Assembly: GCF_019711615.1 (NCBI RefSeq)
Contig: NZ_JAIGNS010000003.1
Span: forward strand, 1-64,000
Reading direction: 5' to 3'
Source of the DNA: Qipengyuania intermedia
GTDB taxonomy: Bacteria > Pseudomonadota > Alphaproteobacteria > Sphingomonadales > Sphingomonadaceae
Length of the DNA stretch: 64,000 bases
Of the stretch, positions 1 through 9,167 are shown piece after piece. The position numbers and the translations under genes are program-made. Position 1 is the stretch's first letter; each line of letters begins with the position of its first letter. Below the pieces are notes generated by a model, which was given only the letters and a program-made list of their open reading frames with translations, searched no databases and was not told the DNA's origin.

Positions 1-446
1 ATAGGTGTAGGTGATCGTATCGCCCGCATCGGTGCAGTCCGGATCGTCGGAGACGCCTTCCTTCACGATGTTGATGGCGGGCTCGTCGCACAGGGCGATG
101 CTTTCCTCGTCCTGCGCTTCCAGCGCTGCCGTGCCGGTGGCGAGCGAGTTGCCGTTGGCGGTCACGACATTGTCGATCGTGCCGTCGTCGCCGCCCCATT
201 CGTCCACGTCGGCCTGGGTCACGACATAGCTGTCGGTGTAGATCCAGGTCTCGTCGACATCGAGGTTGCCGTCGTTATCGGTATCGCCGCTCTGGAGCGT
301 GAGCGTGCCGAGCTGGTCGTCGACCACGACCACGCCGGTCAGCGCGACATTGCCGGTGTTGGTCACCGTATAGGTGTAGGTGATCGTATCGCCCGCATCG
401 GTGCAGTCCGGATCGTCGGAGACGCCTTCCTTCACGATGTTGATGG
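1..446 (-). repeat. Tandem 369-bp (123-codon) coding repeat, second unit cut by the window edge
   Basis: Bases 1-77 are identical to 370-446, an offset of exactly 369 bp or 123 codons in frame. The match starts to diverge at 78/447. The older upstream repeats of the same protein (residues about 368-640) share only the protein pattern, so the identical units are a recent amplification at the 3' side of the gene that continues past the left edge. Confidence 0.9.
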
Positions 447-2367
447 AAGGTGCATCCACAATCGGAACGGTGGCATCGTCCTGATCGGGCAGGGTCTCGT
501 TGGTGTCACCGGTCGCGACGTTGTCGATCGCGCCATCACCTCCCCCGCTATTGTCGATATCGGCCTGCGTCACCGTGTAGCTTGCAGTGTACTCCCAGAC
601 CTCGTCTACATCGAGGTATCCGTCAGCATCGGTATCCCCGATGTTGAAGCCGGAGCCATCTTCGACTGGGGTGGCGTTGACGCTAGCGTATGCCTCCACT
701 TTGTCGGTCATCGTGACGCCGGAGAGCGCGAAATTCCCGGTGTTCGAAATGGTGATGTTGTAGTTGATGACGTCGCCGGCGCTATCCACTTGGTCCGAGC
801 CGTTGAAATCGTCATCGTCCTCGATGGAATCGACGGACTTGAGAACCTCGATACCCGGGATCTGAAGAAGCGGGGCGTCCTCGTCGTCGTTGGCGGATAC
901 TTCCCCACCTGCTGATTGCGCCGTTACGGTTGCGGTGTTGTCGATGTCGCCATCGGGCCCATCCGAGCTGTCGTTTCCATTCGAGTCCAGCTCATCCTGC
1001 GTGACGGTGTGCGTTGCGGTAAATGCCCACTTTTCCCCTAAATCGAGGACATTGTCGTTATTCCCGATTATATCGTCGAGCCGCACGAGCGAGCCACCGT
1101 CGATATTGGGATCTGTCAGGTCGACATCCGTGAGGGCGAGGTCGCCATTGTTCGTTACGGTGAACAAGTAGACGATCTGGTCGCCGGGGCTGTCGGCACC
1201 TGCGAGCCCGTTAAGTCCGCTGCCCCCGATGATTTCGGGTACCTCCTTCACGAGGTGAATGCTCGGCATCAGCTGATAGTTGCCGATGGGATCGACGATG
1301 ATGTTCGATCCGGTTTCCGCATTGCCAGGCACAGTGACGGTTTCGTTGTCACCGGTCGTCTGGATCCAGTCAGGCCTCCCGCTCAGATCCTCGTCGATCG
1401 TGTAGGTCGCACCGCTCTGGACACCGTAGAAGAAGTAATTTCCGTTCGCGTCGGTGACGGTCGATCTTTCATCACCGTCAAGTACGCCGTTCCCGTTGGA
1501 GTCGATGAAGATGGTCCAGCCTTCGAGGCCGACTTCGTCATCGGCGTTCCCGAGAATGCCGTCCGCACCAGCCTCCTGACGGATGCCATCCTGGTTCAAA
1601 TCGTTGAACTTCATGCCCTGGAGAGTGACGGCATCGACGGTACGCCATTCCTCAAAGGTCGAACTGGTGCGGTAGCCTTCCCCGGCATAGCCGAATTCGG
1701 TGTAAAGATAGAGGTAGGTATCCGCCGGCCCGTCACCTTGGGCCTCGATAGCGTCGACCGGTACCAGGATGGAAAGATCGGACCGCCCGCTTCCCGACGA
1801 ATAGGCATCCGTGAAGAGGATCGAGATATCGTTCTCGGTCGCCGCATTTCCGGGATCGGCATTATCGATATCGAATGCGAGATGCTGCGCTTCGAGGTCG
1901 GTGAGGGTAGAGATCGTGTTATCAAGCGAAGTGTAGAGCTTGAAACTGTCGAGCGAAATCTGTTGCTCGGTCGGATTTGCGTTGTTTTCGTTTACGTCGA
2001 GCAGGAACTGGTAATAATCGACCCCGTCCACGGTCACGATACCGACTTCGCTCAGCTTGATTGTCTTCGTGAAGTTGGACGAAGTCTTGATGTGAGGGTT
2101 GGAGGGATCGGGGGTGTCGGTGTTGAAACCGAACTCGGTGCCGTTGTTTTGGACACCGAGAAAATCGTTGAAGTTACCCGTGCCGGAATTGACCGAGCCT
2201 GTAGCGACCAATGCTCCATTGACTTCGGCCGTCGAACCGTCGGTTCGCAAGTCGACGTCATCTTTGCCATCGCCGCTCGCGTCTATGAGAGCAGGAATTC
2301 CCAGCGTGGAATCGTCATCGTCGCGATCAATGATGGTGTCGCCGTCTTCGTCTACGCGGATAGGCAT
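1..2367 (-). CDS. Large acidic SdrD_B/DUF11-like repeat surface protein (N-terminal 789 residues; runs off the left edge)
   Basis: Open for 789 codons from ATG at 2367, with a good ribosome binding site (AGGGGAAG) just upstream, and no stop before the window edge. There is no N-terminal signal peptide; the chain starts MPIRVDEDGDTIIDRDDDD, so type I secretion or another leaderless route is more likely than Sec. Residues 1-250 form an acidic domain. Residues about 252-330 look like an SdrD_B/Cna-B-type domain (MKFNDLNQDGIRQE, later DSNGNGVLDGDE). From about 368 come DUF11-type beta repeats, each with a conserved 'TNTGNVALTGV' strand, a calcium-type 'DTDNDGNLDVDE' loop and 'VTQADID'. The last two units are nearly identical. 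Probable role is an extracellular adhesin or matrix protein; this is inferred from architecture only. The C-terminal secretion signal lies outside the window. Confidence 0.85.
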   Translation of the reverse strand, partial: MPIRVDEDGDTIIDRDDDDSTLGIPALIDASGDGKDDVDLRTDGSTAEVNGALVATGSVNSGTGNFNDFLGVQNNGTEFGFNTDTPDPSNPHIKTSSNFTKTIKLSEVGIVTVDGVDYYQFLLDVNENNANPTEQQISLDSFKLYTSLDNTISTLTDLEAQHLAFDIDNADPGNAATENDISILFTDAYSSGSGRSDLSILVPVDAIEAQGDGPADTYLYLYTEFGYAGEGYRTSSTFEEWRTVDAVTLQGMKFNDLNQDGIRQEAGADGILGNADDEVGLEGWTIFIDSNGNGVLDGDERSTVTDANGNYFFYGVQSGATYTIDEDLSGRPDWIQTTGDNETVTVPGNAETGSNIIVDPIGNYQLMPSIHLVKEVPEIIGGSGLNGLAGADSPGDQIVYLFTVTNNGDLALTDVDLTDPNIDGGSLVRLDDIIGNNDNVLDLGEKWAFTATHTVTQDELDSNGNDSSDGPDGDIDNTATVTAQSAGGEVSANDDEDAPLLQIPGIEVLKSVDSIEDDDDFNGSDQVDSAGDVINYNITISNTGNFALSGVTMTDKVEAYASVNATPVEDGSGFNIGDTDADGYLDVDEVWEYTASYTVTQADIDNSGGGDGAIDNVATGDTNETLPDQDDATVPIVDAPSINIVKEGVSDDPDCTDAGDTITYTYTVTNTGNVALTGVVVVDDQLGTLTLQSGDTDNDGNLDVDETWIYTDSYVVTQADVDEWGGDDGTIDNVVTANGNSLATGTAALEAQDEESIALCDEPAINIVKEGVSDDPDCTDAGDTITYTY

Positions 2368-2731
2368 GTCTCTTCCCCTAATGCTGAAAGTTGCAATTAG
2401 GCGGCCCCAGGCGGCGTTGCGTCAGCCGCTCTGATTATGGTGCACGTCGTGCGAGACAGACGGGAAGAAGGCGGAATAGATGCCTTCGACGCATCCGGAC
2501 GTTCATCCGAAGTCTGCATCGCAGGCGGCCCATGAGTTTTGTTCAATCCCTAATCGTGCACGGTCGAAAACGACTCGATTGCCAAAAGGGTTAACGGAAA
2601 GTTAACTCTTTGCCGCGTGGAGTCAACTTGCTTGCAAACCAAAGGCGATCTTGGCGGAATTCTACAGAAAAATCGGTCGCGGTCAGCGCAACAATCTCAC
2701 GCGGGAAGGTTTTGGAGCTCTCAGGTGGTAT
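2368..2731. other. Intergenic region upstream of the repeat protein, no gene seen
   Basis: About 360 bp between the surface-protein start and the tRNA. No open frame here has convincing composition or a ribosome binding site. An inverted pair of GTTAAC hexamers five bases apart sits near 2590-2606 and may be part of the promoter or operator for the minus-strand surface protein. The leader would then be over 200 nt long. No clear -35/-10 pair was identified. Confidence 0.4.
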
Positions 2732-2734
2732 TGG

Positions 2735-2821
2735 CGGACAGGGTGGGATTCGAACCCACGAAGGGCTTGCACCCTTGCCGGTTTTCAAGACCGGTGCATT
2801 CAACCGCTCTGCCACCTGTCC
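2735..2821 (-). tRNA. tRNA-Ser (anticodon UGA)
   Basis: The minus strand folds as a class II tRNA: acceptor arms GGACAGG and CCTGTCC pair, the T arm contains GTTCGAATCCC, and a long variable arm (AAGGGTGCAAGCCCTT) marks it as serine type. The anticodon stem CCGGT/ACCGG encloses CTTGAAA, giving anticodon TGA. The discriminator is G and the CCA end is encoded at 2732-2734. Confidence 0.95.
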
Positions 2822-2941
2822 GCCGCGGCAACCCCGCTAGCGCCGCGCAGTGTCTTTGTCATCCCGGAACTGACAATGGTTTTGCATAGTAGGGTTACGG
2901 ATGACATCTCCCGTTCACAGTCCTACTGCAAAGTTATGCCC

Positions 2942-3961
2942 ATGACACGACGCCCCATTTTCTCGTTTTTGTTCGCCACCTTACTTGCGTCTGCGGCATC
3001 GCCCGTTGCGGCCCAGGACATGTCTTTCGACGCCTATCTCCAGTTGCTGATCGCACAGGCGAGGGCGGAGGGCGTCAGCGAGGCGACGCTGCAGCGAATG
3101 ACTGCGGGGCTCGAACCCAACACACGCGTGATCCAGCTCGATCAATCCCAGCCCGGCTCGCCGACGCGCTCGGGCTATCCGCCCTTGGCACCGTATATCG
3201 CGACCCACGTCGACGAAGCGCGGATTTCCGGGGGGCGGCGCAATTACGCCAACGCCCGTTCCGAGCTTACTGCCCTGGAGCAGAGGTTCGGCGTTCCCGG
3301 GGAAATCCTCGTCGCGATCTGGGGTCACGAGACGGCCTATGGCGCGGTGAAGGGCGGCTTCGACCTTTCGCAGGCATTGGCGACATTAGCCTGGGAGGGT
3401 CGCAGGCGCGATCTCTTCGCGGGAGAGTGGGTGGCGCTGATGAAAGTCGCGGACAAGGGCTATTCCCGCAGCGAGCTCAAGGGCAGCTGGGCGGGCGCAT
3501 TCGGCAATCCGCAGTTTCTACCAAGCGTCTACCTTCGACTTGCCACGGACGGGAACGGTGACGGACGAGCCGACATCATGAACAGCCGCGCCGACGCACT
3601 GGCGTCGATCGGCAATTACTTCCGGGATGCAGGCTGGAGGACTGGTCAGCCGTGGGGTGTTCGCGCCTATGTACCATCGGGTTTCGATGTCGACCGGTAT
3701 CGCACGAAGCTGGATGCGCCCGTATGCTCACGCGTCCATGAACGCCACAGCCAGTACAAAACCGTCGAAGAGTGGAGAGAGCTAGGCGTCCAGCCCCAGC
3801 GCCCGCTTGCTCCGGGGACCATGGTGTCGCTGTTCCAGCCTGACGGACCAGGCACCCCCGCTTGGTTGCTCACATCAAACTATCGCGTGATCCTCGAATA
3901 CAACTGTTCCAATTACTATGCGATGAGCGTCGGCCTGCTCGCAGACGAGATTGCGCGGTAA
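2942..3961 (+). CDS. Lytic murein transglycosylase, MltB/SLT_2 family
   Basis: Cleaves the beta-1,4 bond between MurNAc and GlcNAc in peptidoglycan. The first about 24 residues (MTRRPIFSFLFATLLASA then ASPVAAQ) form a Sec signal peptide, so the enzyme is periplasmic. The catalytic Glu sits in IWGHETAYGAVKGGFD, matching the family's 'ET.YG' signature; downstream are WAGAFGNPQFLPS and the calcium-like loop DGNGDGRAD. Length 339 aa fits the family. ATG at 2942 was chosen because it gives a clean signal peptide; ATG at 2936 would add two residues and neither has a strong ribosome binding site. The next gene is another peptidoglycan enzyme. No lipobox Cys is visible. Confidence 0.88.
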   Translation: MTRRPIFSFLFATLLASAASPVAAQDMSFDAYLQLLIAQARAEGVSEATLQRMTAGLEPNTRVIQLDQSQPGSPTRSGYPPLAPYIATHVDEARISGGRRNYANARSELTALEQRFGVPGEILVAIWGHETAYGAVKGGFDLSQALATLAWEGRRRDLFAGEWVALMKVADKGYSRSELKGSWAGAFGNPQFLPSVYLRLATDGNGDGRADIMNSRADALASIGNYFRDAGWRTGQPWGVRAYVPSGFDVDRYRTKLDAPVCSRVHERHSQYKTVEEWRELGVQPQRPLAPGTMVSLFQPDGPGTPAWLLTSNYRVILEYNCSNYYAMSVGLLADEIAR

Positions 3962-4078
3962 GGGAACAGACGCGCCGATAAGTCCGGTGGAAAGGTGAGG
4001 GCGCAACTCGCCAATCCGTACCGGCCCGGCTATACCCGTGACCAAATTCGAACAGTCACTGGGAACACCGGATATCCG

Positions 4079-5251
4079 GTGTGGAAACGTTTGCCGATAT
4101 CTACCCGCTTGATCGCTCTTGCGACCGCCAGCATTCTTGCCGTCCAACCGCTTTCGGCCCAGCAAGACAGCGCCCGTCCTCCGGCGAGCGAAGAGGCGCC
4201 GATCGCATATCTATTGGACCTCACCAGCGGGCAGGTCCTGCTGGCGCGGGAAGCCGACAGAAGGTTCATGCCGGCGTCGATAACGAAGGTCATGACGACC
4301 TTCCTCGCTTTCGAATGGATCGAGGAAGGTCGATTGGTGCCCCGCCAGGTGTTCACAGTCGATCCGCAAGTCTGGGACGAGTGGAATAATGTCGGCTCCA
4401 CCATGTTCCTGCCGAACAGGGCGCGCGTTACGGTGGACGATCTCATCCATGGCGTGACCACGGTTTCTGCCAACGACGGCGCAGCAATGCTGGCACATGG
4501 TGCGGCGGGTTCGATCGATGCCTGGGTCGCCGAGATGAACGAGAAGGCGCGTGAAACCGGAATGCGGGATAGTCACTTCGGAACCCCGAATGGCTGGATG
4601 GACAACGGCAAGACTTTCACCACCGCGCGCGATCTGGGCCTGCTCGCGGCATCGATGATCCGCAAGCACCCTTCGAAATATCGGCATTACGTCGGGCGGA
4701 CCGAGTTCACATACAACGGCATCACGCAGCCCAACCACGATCCGATCTCGGGACGTGTCCCCGGCGCGGACGGTATCAAGACAGGTTTCACGAACCAGGC
4801 TGGCTATGGATTTCTTGGTTCGGCCGAGCGGAACGGGCGTCGGCTAGTCATGGTCGTGGCTGCCAGTCCGCGCTCCTCCGTACGCGACAGGGCCGCGCGC
4901 GAACTTCTCGAATGGGGCTTTGGCGAGTTCGAGCAAAAGCAGCTTCTCGGCAGGGGAGCCATACTCGGTGAAGCGCAGGTGCAGGGTGGCGACGCCGGAA
5001 CGGTCGACCTCGTCGCTCCCGGCGGGGTGTATATCAGCCTTCCGGAGGGCTCCGACCCCGAGGTCCGCCTGTCCATCAGCTATCGCGGCCCACTGCGCGC
5101 GCCGATTTCGGAGAACGAACAGGTTGCCGAACTGCTGGTCGAGGCAGAGGGCATGCCCGAATATCGCGTCCCGCTACACGCGGCAGCGCCGGTCGGTGAG
5201 GCAGGCTTTCTTGACCGGATGTCGAATGGCATCCGCGGATGGCTGCGATAA
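4079..5251 (+). CDS. D-alanyl-D-alanine carboxypeptidase (low-mass PBP, peptidase S11)
   Basis: Trims the terminal D-Ala from peptidoglycan pentapeptides in the periplasm. All three penicillin-binding motifs are present: S67-I-T-K70 (active-site Ser), S130-A-N132 and K234-T-G. A C-terminal PBP5-type beta domain follows (about residues 290-375), then a short amphipathic helix ending GIRGWLR that could attach the protein to the inner membrane. GTG at 4079 gives a signal peptide ending LSAQ; a longer GTG start at 3995 would put 28 extra residues before it and is less likely. The stop codon overlaps the tmk start by one base (TAATG), so the two are translationally coupled. Confidence 0.9.
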   Translation: MWKRLPISTRLIALATASILAVQPLSAQQDSARPPASEEAPIAYLLDLTSGQVLLAREADRRFMPASITKVMTTFLAFEWIEEGRLVPRQVFTVDPQVWDEWNNVGSTMFLPNRARVTVDDLIHGVTTVSANDGAAMLAHGAAGSIDAWVAEMNEKARETGMRDSHFGTPNGWMDNGKTFTTARDLGLLAASMIRKHPSKYRHYVGRTEFTYNGITQPNHDPISGRVPGADGIKTGFTNQAGYGFLGSAERNGRRLVMVVAASPRSSVRDRAARELLEWGFGEFEQKQLLGRGAILGEAQVQGGDAGTVDLVAPGGVYISLPEGSDPEVRLSISYRGPLRAPISENEQVAELLVEAEGMPEYRVPLHAAAPVGEAGFLDRMSNGIRGWLR

Positions 5252-5889
5252 TGCGGGGCCGGTTCATCTCGTTCGAGGGCGGCGAGGGCATGGGCAAATC
5301 CACCCAGGCACGGTTGCTGGCCAAGCATCTCGAAGAACACGGCATCAATGCGGTCCTCACGCGCGAACCTGGCGGGACGCCAGGAGCGGAGGCCATTCGT
5401 GAACTACTCCTCCATCCCCCGGGCGAAGGCTGGGAGGCGGAAGCCGAAGCCCTGTTGTTCGCAGCTGCTCGCTCGGATCATGTCGCGCGCCTCATCGAAC
5501 CGGCTGTGCAGAAGGGATCCTGGGTCATCTGCGATCGCTATCTGGATTCAAGCCGTGCTTACCAAGGCGAGGCTGGGAAACTTGGCGACGCTGCTGTGCG
5601 CCAGCTTCACGCAATCGGTAGCCACGGTCTCCTGCCGGACGCGACGATCGTTCTGCGGGCTTCCTCGGATCAGGTCGCGCAGCGTCTACGCGAGCGCGAT
5701 GGCGATGAGACGGATGCTATCGGCGGACGTGATGACAGCTACCATCTGGCCGTGAACGCCGCCTTCGAAGCCTTCGCTGCCGAAGAACCTGGGCGGTTCC
5801 ACATTGTCGATGGCGAAGGAACGGTTGGCGAGGTGCATCAGCGCGTGCTTCAAGCCATCTTGCCCATACTGCCGGAGCAGGTCGGTTGA
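5251..5889 (+). CDS. tmk: Thymidylate kinase
   Basis: Phosphorylates dTMP to dTDP for DNA synthesis. The P-loop FEGGEGMGKSTQA is at residues about 7-19 and the DR(Y) motif is CDRYLDSS; the LID region has RLRERDGDE. Length is 212 aa, normal for the family. ATG at 5251 overlaps the stop of the carboxypeptidase gene; an upstream ATG at 5239 inside that gene is possible but unnecessary. holB begins inside the tmk stop. The tmk-holB-metG-tatD order is common in alphaproteobacteria. Confidence 0.95.
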   Translation: MRGRFISFEGGEGMGKSTQARLLAKHLEEHGINAVLTREPGGTPGAEAIRELLLHPPGEGWEAEAEALLFAAARSDHVARLIEPAVQKGSWVICDRYLDSSRAYQGEAGKLGDAAVRQLHAIGSHGLLPDATIVLRASSDQVAQRLRERDGDETDAIGGRDDSYHLAVNAAFEAFAAEEPGRFHIVDGEGTVGEVHQRVLQAILPILPEQVG

Positions 5890-6836
5890 GCCTCGTCGGT
5901 CACGATGATGCCTGGGCCGAATGGCGCACGGCCCTGGGCGGCGCGCGAATGCATCATGCCTGGCTGCTCGCGGGGAAGAAGGGGTTGGGCAAGGCCGCTT
6001 TCGCACAGGCCGCTGCGAGGGAATTGGTGGGCTCCGATGCAGGACACGGCGAACATCCGGATATTCTCACGCTCACTTACGGTCCCAAGAACAAGGAAGA
6101 AGCCAAGAAGCGTGACGACGGCAAGCCCTATGAGCTGGCCCGCGGTATCAAGGTTGAGCAGGTTCGCGAAATCCAGCGGCGCCTGACGACCCGGCCAACC
6201 ATGGGGACGCGAAGGGCCGTTATCATCGATCCTGCCGACGATATGGAAACTGGCGCTTCGAATGCTCTCCTAAAGAATCTCGAAGAGCCGCCTGCCGGCA
6301 CGTTTTTCCTGCTCGTCGCGCATAGCCCGGCCAGGCTGTTGCCGACAATCCGTTCCCGCTGCCGGACCGTCCGCTTCCCCACGCTGTCCAGACAGCAGAT
6401 GGATGAATTGCTGCGGGACCTCGCCCCCGAAGCAGACATCGCGACGAGGGATGCCGCCATCGATGCCGCGGCAGGTTCTCCCGGCGCCGCGCTTTCCTTT
6501 GTCGAGCGCGACCTGGGATCGGCTGCTCGGCTGATGCGCACGATCATCGAGAAGGGCGATAGGGATTTCGCGCTTCGCGGCGAGCTCGCCGGCGTGATCG
6601 GCGCCAAGCAGGATATTCCGCGGCTGCAGGCCATCCTCGACCTTGCGCGGGCCATCCTTGCGGAACGCGTCGCGGAAGCGGGGCCCGATCCTCGTAGGCT
6701 GGTTGAGACCCACAGCGAGCTAGTGCGCCTGACGAGCGAACAACCGACGTACAATTTCGACCCAGGATTGCTGGCGATGGAAATCGGCACCTTGCTCGCT
6801 GCAGCAGGGGCGGCTAGCGAGCGCCGCAATGGCTGA
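5886..6836 (+). CDS. holB: DNA polymerase III delta-prime subunit (clamp loader)
   Basis: AAA+ subunit of the clamp loader. MHHAWLLAGKKGLGKAAFA is the P-loop region, DDMETGASNALLKNLEEPP is the Walker B/SRC-like segment, and TIRSRCRTVRF is the sensor/SRC motif. The four-Cys zinc module found in E. coli delta' is missing; only one Cys is seen in this stretch. Start is TTG at 5886, overlapping the tmk stop (TTGA). It overlaps metG by 8 bases at its 3' end. 316 aa. Confidence 0.93.
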   Translation: MSLVGHDDAWAEWRTALGGARMHHAWLLAGKKGLGKAAFAQAAARELVGSDAGHGEHPDILTLTYGPKNKEEAKKRDDGKPYELARGIKVEQVREIQRRLTTRPTMGTRRAVIIDPADDMETGASNALLKNLEEPPAGTFFLLVAHSPARLLPTIRSRCRTVRFPTLSRQQMDELLRDLAPEADIATRDAAIDAAAGSPGAALSFVERDLGSAARLMRTIIEKGDRDFALRGELAGVIGAKQDIPRLQAILDLARAILAERVAEAGPDPRRLVETHSELVRLTSEQPTYNFDPGLLAMEIGTLLAAAGAASERRNG

Positions 6837-8391
6837 TCCTTTCTACATAACCACCGCGATCCACTATCCCAATGGCAAGCCGCATATCGGCCATGCCTAT
6901 GAGACGATCGCCGCAGATGTGATCGCGCGTTTCCAGCGCCTGATGGGGCGCGACGTCCGGTTCCAGACCGGGACTGACGAGCACGGTCTCAAAATGGCCC
7001 AGAAGGCACGCGATCTGGGCAAGACCCCGCGCGAGCTGGCCGATGAAATGTCGGGTGCGTTCAGGGACTTGTTCGATCGTCTTGATATCACCTACGACCG
7101 CTTTATCCGGACCACGGACGAAGACCACCACAAGGCCAGCCGCGCCATATGGCAGGCGATGGAGGCGAAGGGCGACCTCTATCTTGATCGTTACGAGGGC
7201 TGGTATTCCGTCCGTGACGAAGCCTATTACGACGAAAAGGAACTCGTCGAAGGGGAGGGGGGCGAAAGGCTGTCTCCCCAAGGCACGCCGGTAGAATGGA
7301 CGGAAGAAGAAACGTGGTTTTTCCGCCTGTCAAAGTATGCCGAGCCACTACTCAAATTGTTGAAGACCCCGGGTTTCCTCGAGCCGGCAAGCCGGCGCAA
7401 CGAGATGATCGCTTTCGTCGAGGGTGGACTAAAAGACCTTTCGGTAAGCCGCACCAGTTTCGATTGGGGCGTCAAGGTTCCGGGCCACGACAACCACGTA
7501 ATGTACGTGTGGGTTGACGCGCTTACCAATTACATCACGGGTGTGGGATATCCCGACGGGGGTGAAGCCTGGGACAAATACTGGCCTGCAAGCTTGCACC
7601 TCATCGGCAAGGACATCGTGCGGTTCCACACGATCTACTGGCCAGCCTTCCTGATGAGCGCCGATCTTCCTGTGCCGCAGCGTGTTTTCGGCCATGGTTT
7701 CCTGCTCAATCGCGGGGTTAAGGAATCGAAGTCGGCGGGCAATGTCACGGATCCGAACGAGCTCGTCGATCTGTTCGGAGTCGACTCCTTGCGCTACTTC
7801 CTCATGGCGGAAGTGGTCTTTGGTAAGGATGGCAGCTACTCTGCCGAAGCGCTTGTAAATAAAGTGAATGCAGAGCTGGCGAACAGCTTCGGAAACCTCG
7901 CTCAACGTACGCTGTCGATGATTCATAAGAATATGGATGGGAAACTTGCGCAGTTCCAACCGAACGGCGATGACAAGACGCTGCTGGACATCGTCCAGAA
8001 CGCGTGTCGCGAAGTTCTACCTCGCGAATTCGAGGCCCTGAATTTCAGCGTAGGCATCGAGGCTTGGCTGAAAGCCGTCTTTGCGTGCAACGCTTATGTG
8101 GACGAGCAAGCGCCCTGGGCGCTCAAGAAAACCGATCCAGACCGGATGCAGGCGGTCCTGCAGACACTGTTCATCGCCATTCGCGATCTCGCAATTGCCA
8201 TCCAGCCCGTGGTCCCGACAAAGGCTGCTCTCGTCCTCGACCAGCTTGGAGTCTCGACCGAAAGGCGGACCTATGCCGATCTCGCGGATGAGGGCTGGTT
8301 CCCGGCTCTCGTTGCCGCGGGTCACACGATCGAGAAGCCTGTTCCTGCTTTCCCGCGCCTTGAATTGCCTGAAGCAGAAGTTGCTGCCTGA
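6829..8391 (+). CDS. metG: Methionyl-tRNA synthetase
   Basis: Class I synthetase that charges tRNA-Met. The HIGH box is P18-HIGH22 and the KMSKS box is the variant K298-ESKS302. The connective peptide lacks a Cys4 zinc knuckle, and the C-terminal tRNA-binding EMAP-like domain is absent: 520 aa ending soon after the anticodon-binding helices. This is the short, zinc-free type common in alphaproteobacteria. It overlaps holB upstream and tatD downstream (TGATG at 8389-8393). Confidence 0.96.
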   Translation: MADPFYITTAIHYPNGKPHIGHAYETIAADVIARFQRLMGRDVRFQTGTDEHGLKMAQKARDLGKTPRELADEMSGAFRDLFDRLDITYDRFIRTTDEDHHKASRAIWQAMEAKGDLYLDRYEGWYSVRDEAYYDEKELVEGEGGERLSPQGTPVEWTEEETWFFRLSKYAEPLLKLLKTPGFLEPASRRNEMIAFVEGGLKDLSVSRTSFDWGVKVPGHDNHVMYVWVDALTNYITGVGYPDGGEAWDKYWPASLHLIGKDIVRFHTIYWPAFLMSADLPVPQRVFGHGFLLNRGVKESKSAGNVTDPNELVDLFGVDSLRYFLMAEVVFGKDGSYSAEALVNKVNAELANSFGNLAQRTLSMIHKNMDGKLAQFQPNGDDKTLLDIVQNACREVLPREFEALNFSVGIEAWLKAVFACNAYVDEQAPWALKKTDPDRMQAVLQTLFIAIRDLAIAIQPVVPTKAALVLDQLGVSTERRTYADLADEGWFPALVAAGHTIEKPVPAFPRLELPEAEVAA

Positions 8392-9167
8392 TGCTCGTCG
8401 ATAGCCATTGCCATCTCGAGTACGAGGGTCTCGTCGAAAATCAATCCGACGTTCTCGACCGGGCACGAAGCGCGGGGGTGGGGGCCTTTCTCAACATCTC
8501 CACAAAGCGTGAGGAATGGGATCAGGTCGTCGCTACCGCTGCTGCGCAAGACGACGTATGGGCCAGCGTTGGCATTCATCCGCATAATGCCGATGACCAT
8601 CCCGATCTGACGCGCGAGGAATTGCTCGAAGCGGCAAGCCATCCGCGGGTTATCGGCCTGGGCGAAACCGGGCTCGACTACTATTACGATCATTCGGATC
8701 GCGAAGAGCAGCAGCGCCTGTTTCGCATCCATATCGACGTCGCGAGAGAGACTGGCCTTCCGGTCATCATCCATACGCGCGACGCGGAAGAAGATACGCT
8801 CGCGATACTTGCTGACGAGATGGAGAAGGGGGCATTTCCGGCTCTCATTCATTGCTTCACCGCATCAGCTGAATTTGGCGAGGCGGTCCTGAAGCTGGGC
8901 CTGTCGATTTCGCTTTCCGGCATTGTGACGTTCAAGAATGCCAAGGATTTGCAGGCGGTTGCAAAGACCGTTCCTGCCGACCGGCTCCTGGTCGAAACGG
9001 ACAGCCCGTTCCTCGCGCCCGTGCCGCATCGCGGAAAACCGTGCGAGCCCGGTTTCGTACGGGATACCGCGAGTTTCATTGCCGAAATGCGCGGCGAAAG
9101 CGTCGATGAGCTTGGCAGCTATACCACCGCGAATTTCTACCGGTTGTTTTCCAAGGCTGTGGCATGA
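8391..9167 (+). CDS. TatD-family metal-dependent DNase (YcfH-like)
   Basis: Amidohydrolase-fold nuclease. Metal ligands are seen in DSHCHLE (H6, H8), the Glu in GLGETGLDYYYD, a His in IIHTRDAEEDT, HCFTAS, and the Asp of VETDSPFLAPVPHRGK. 258 aa, full length. It sits directly after metG with a one-base overlap and before an MBL-fold hydrolase, an order repeated in many proteobacteria. Cellular role in this organism is not shown by the sequence; the family has 3'-5' exonuclease activity. Confidence 0.92.
   Translation: MLVDSHCHLEYEGLVENQSDVLDRARSAGVGAFLNISTKREEWDQVVATAAAQDDVWASVGIHPHNADDHPDLTREELLEAASHPRVIGLGETGLDYYYDHSDREEQQRLFRIHIDVARETGLPVIIHTRDAEEDTLAILADEMEKGAFPALIHCFTASAEFGEAVLKLGLSISLSGIVTFKNAKDLQAVAKTVPADRLLVETDSPFLAPVPHRGKPCEPGFVRDTASFIAEMRGESVDELGSYTTANFYRLFSKAVA

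Noticed and set aside
1..446. Could the regular spacing be a CRISPR array
   Set aside because: Units are 369 bp, in frame and coding; spacers and short palindromic repeats are absent. No CRISPR or cas genes were seen in the window.
1255..2400. Plus-strand open frame of 381 codons
   Set aside because: It is the mirror of the repeat surface protein; the minus strand has the ribosome binding site, acidic domain pattern and repeats.
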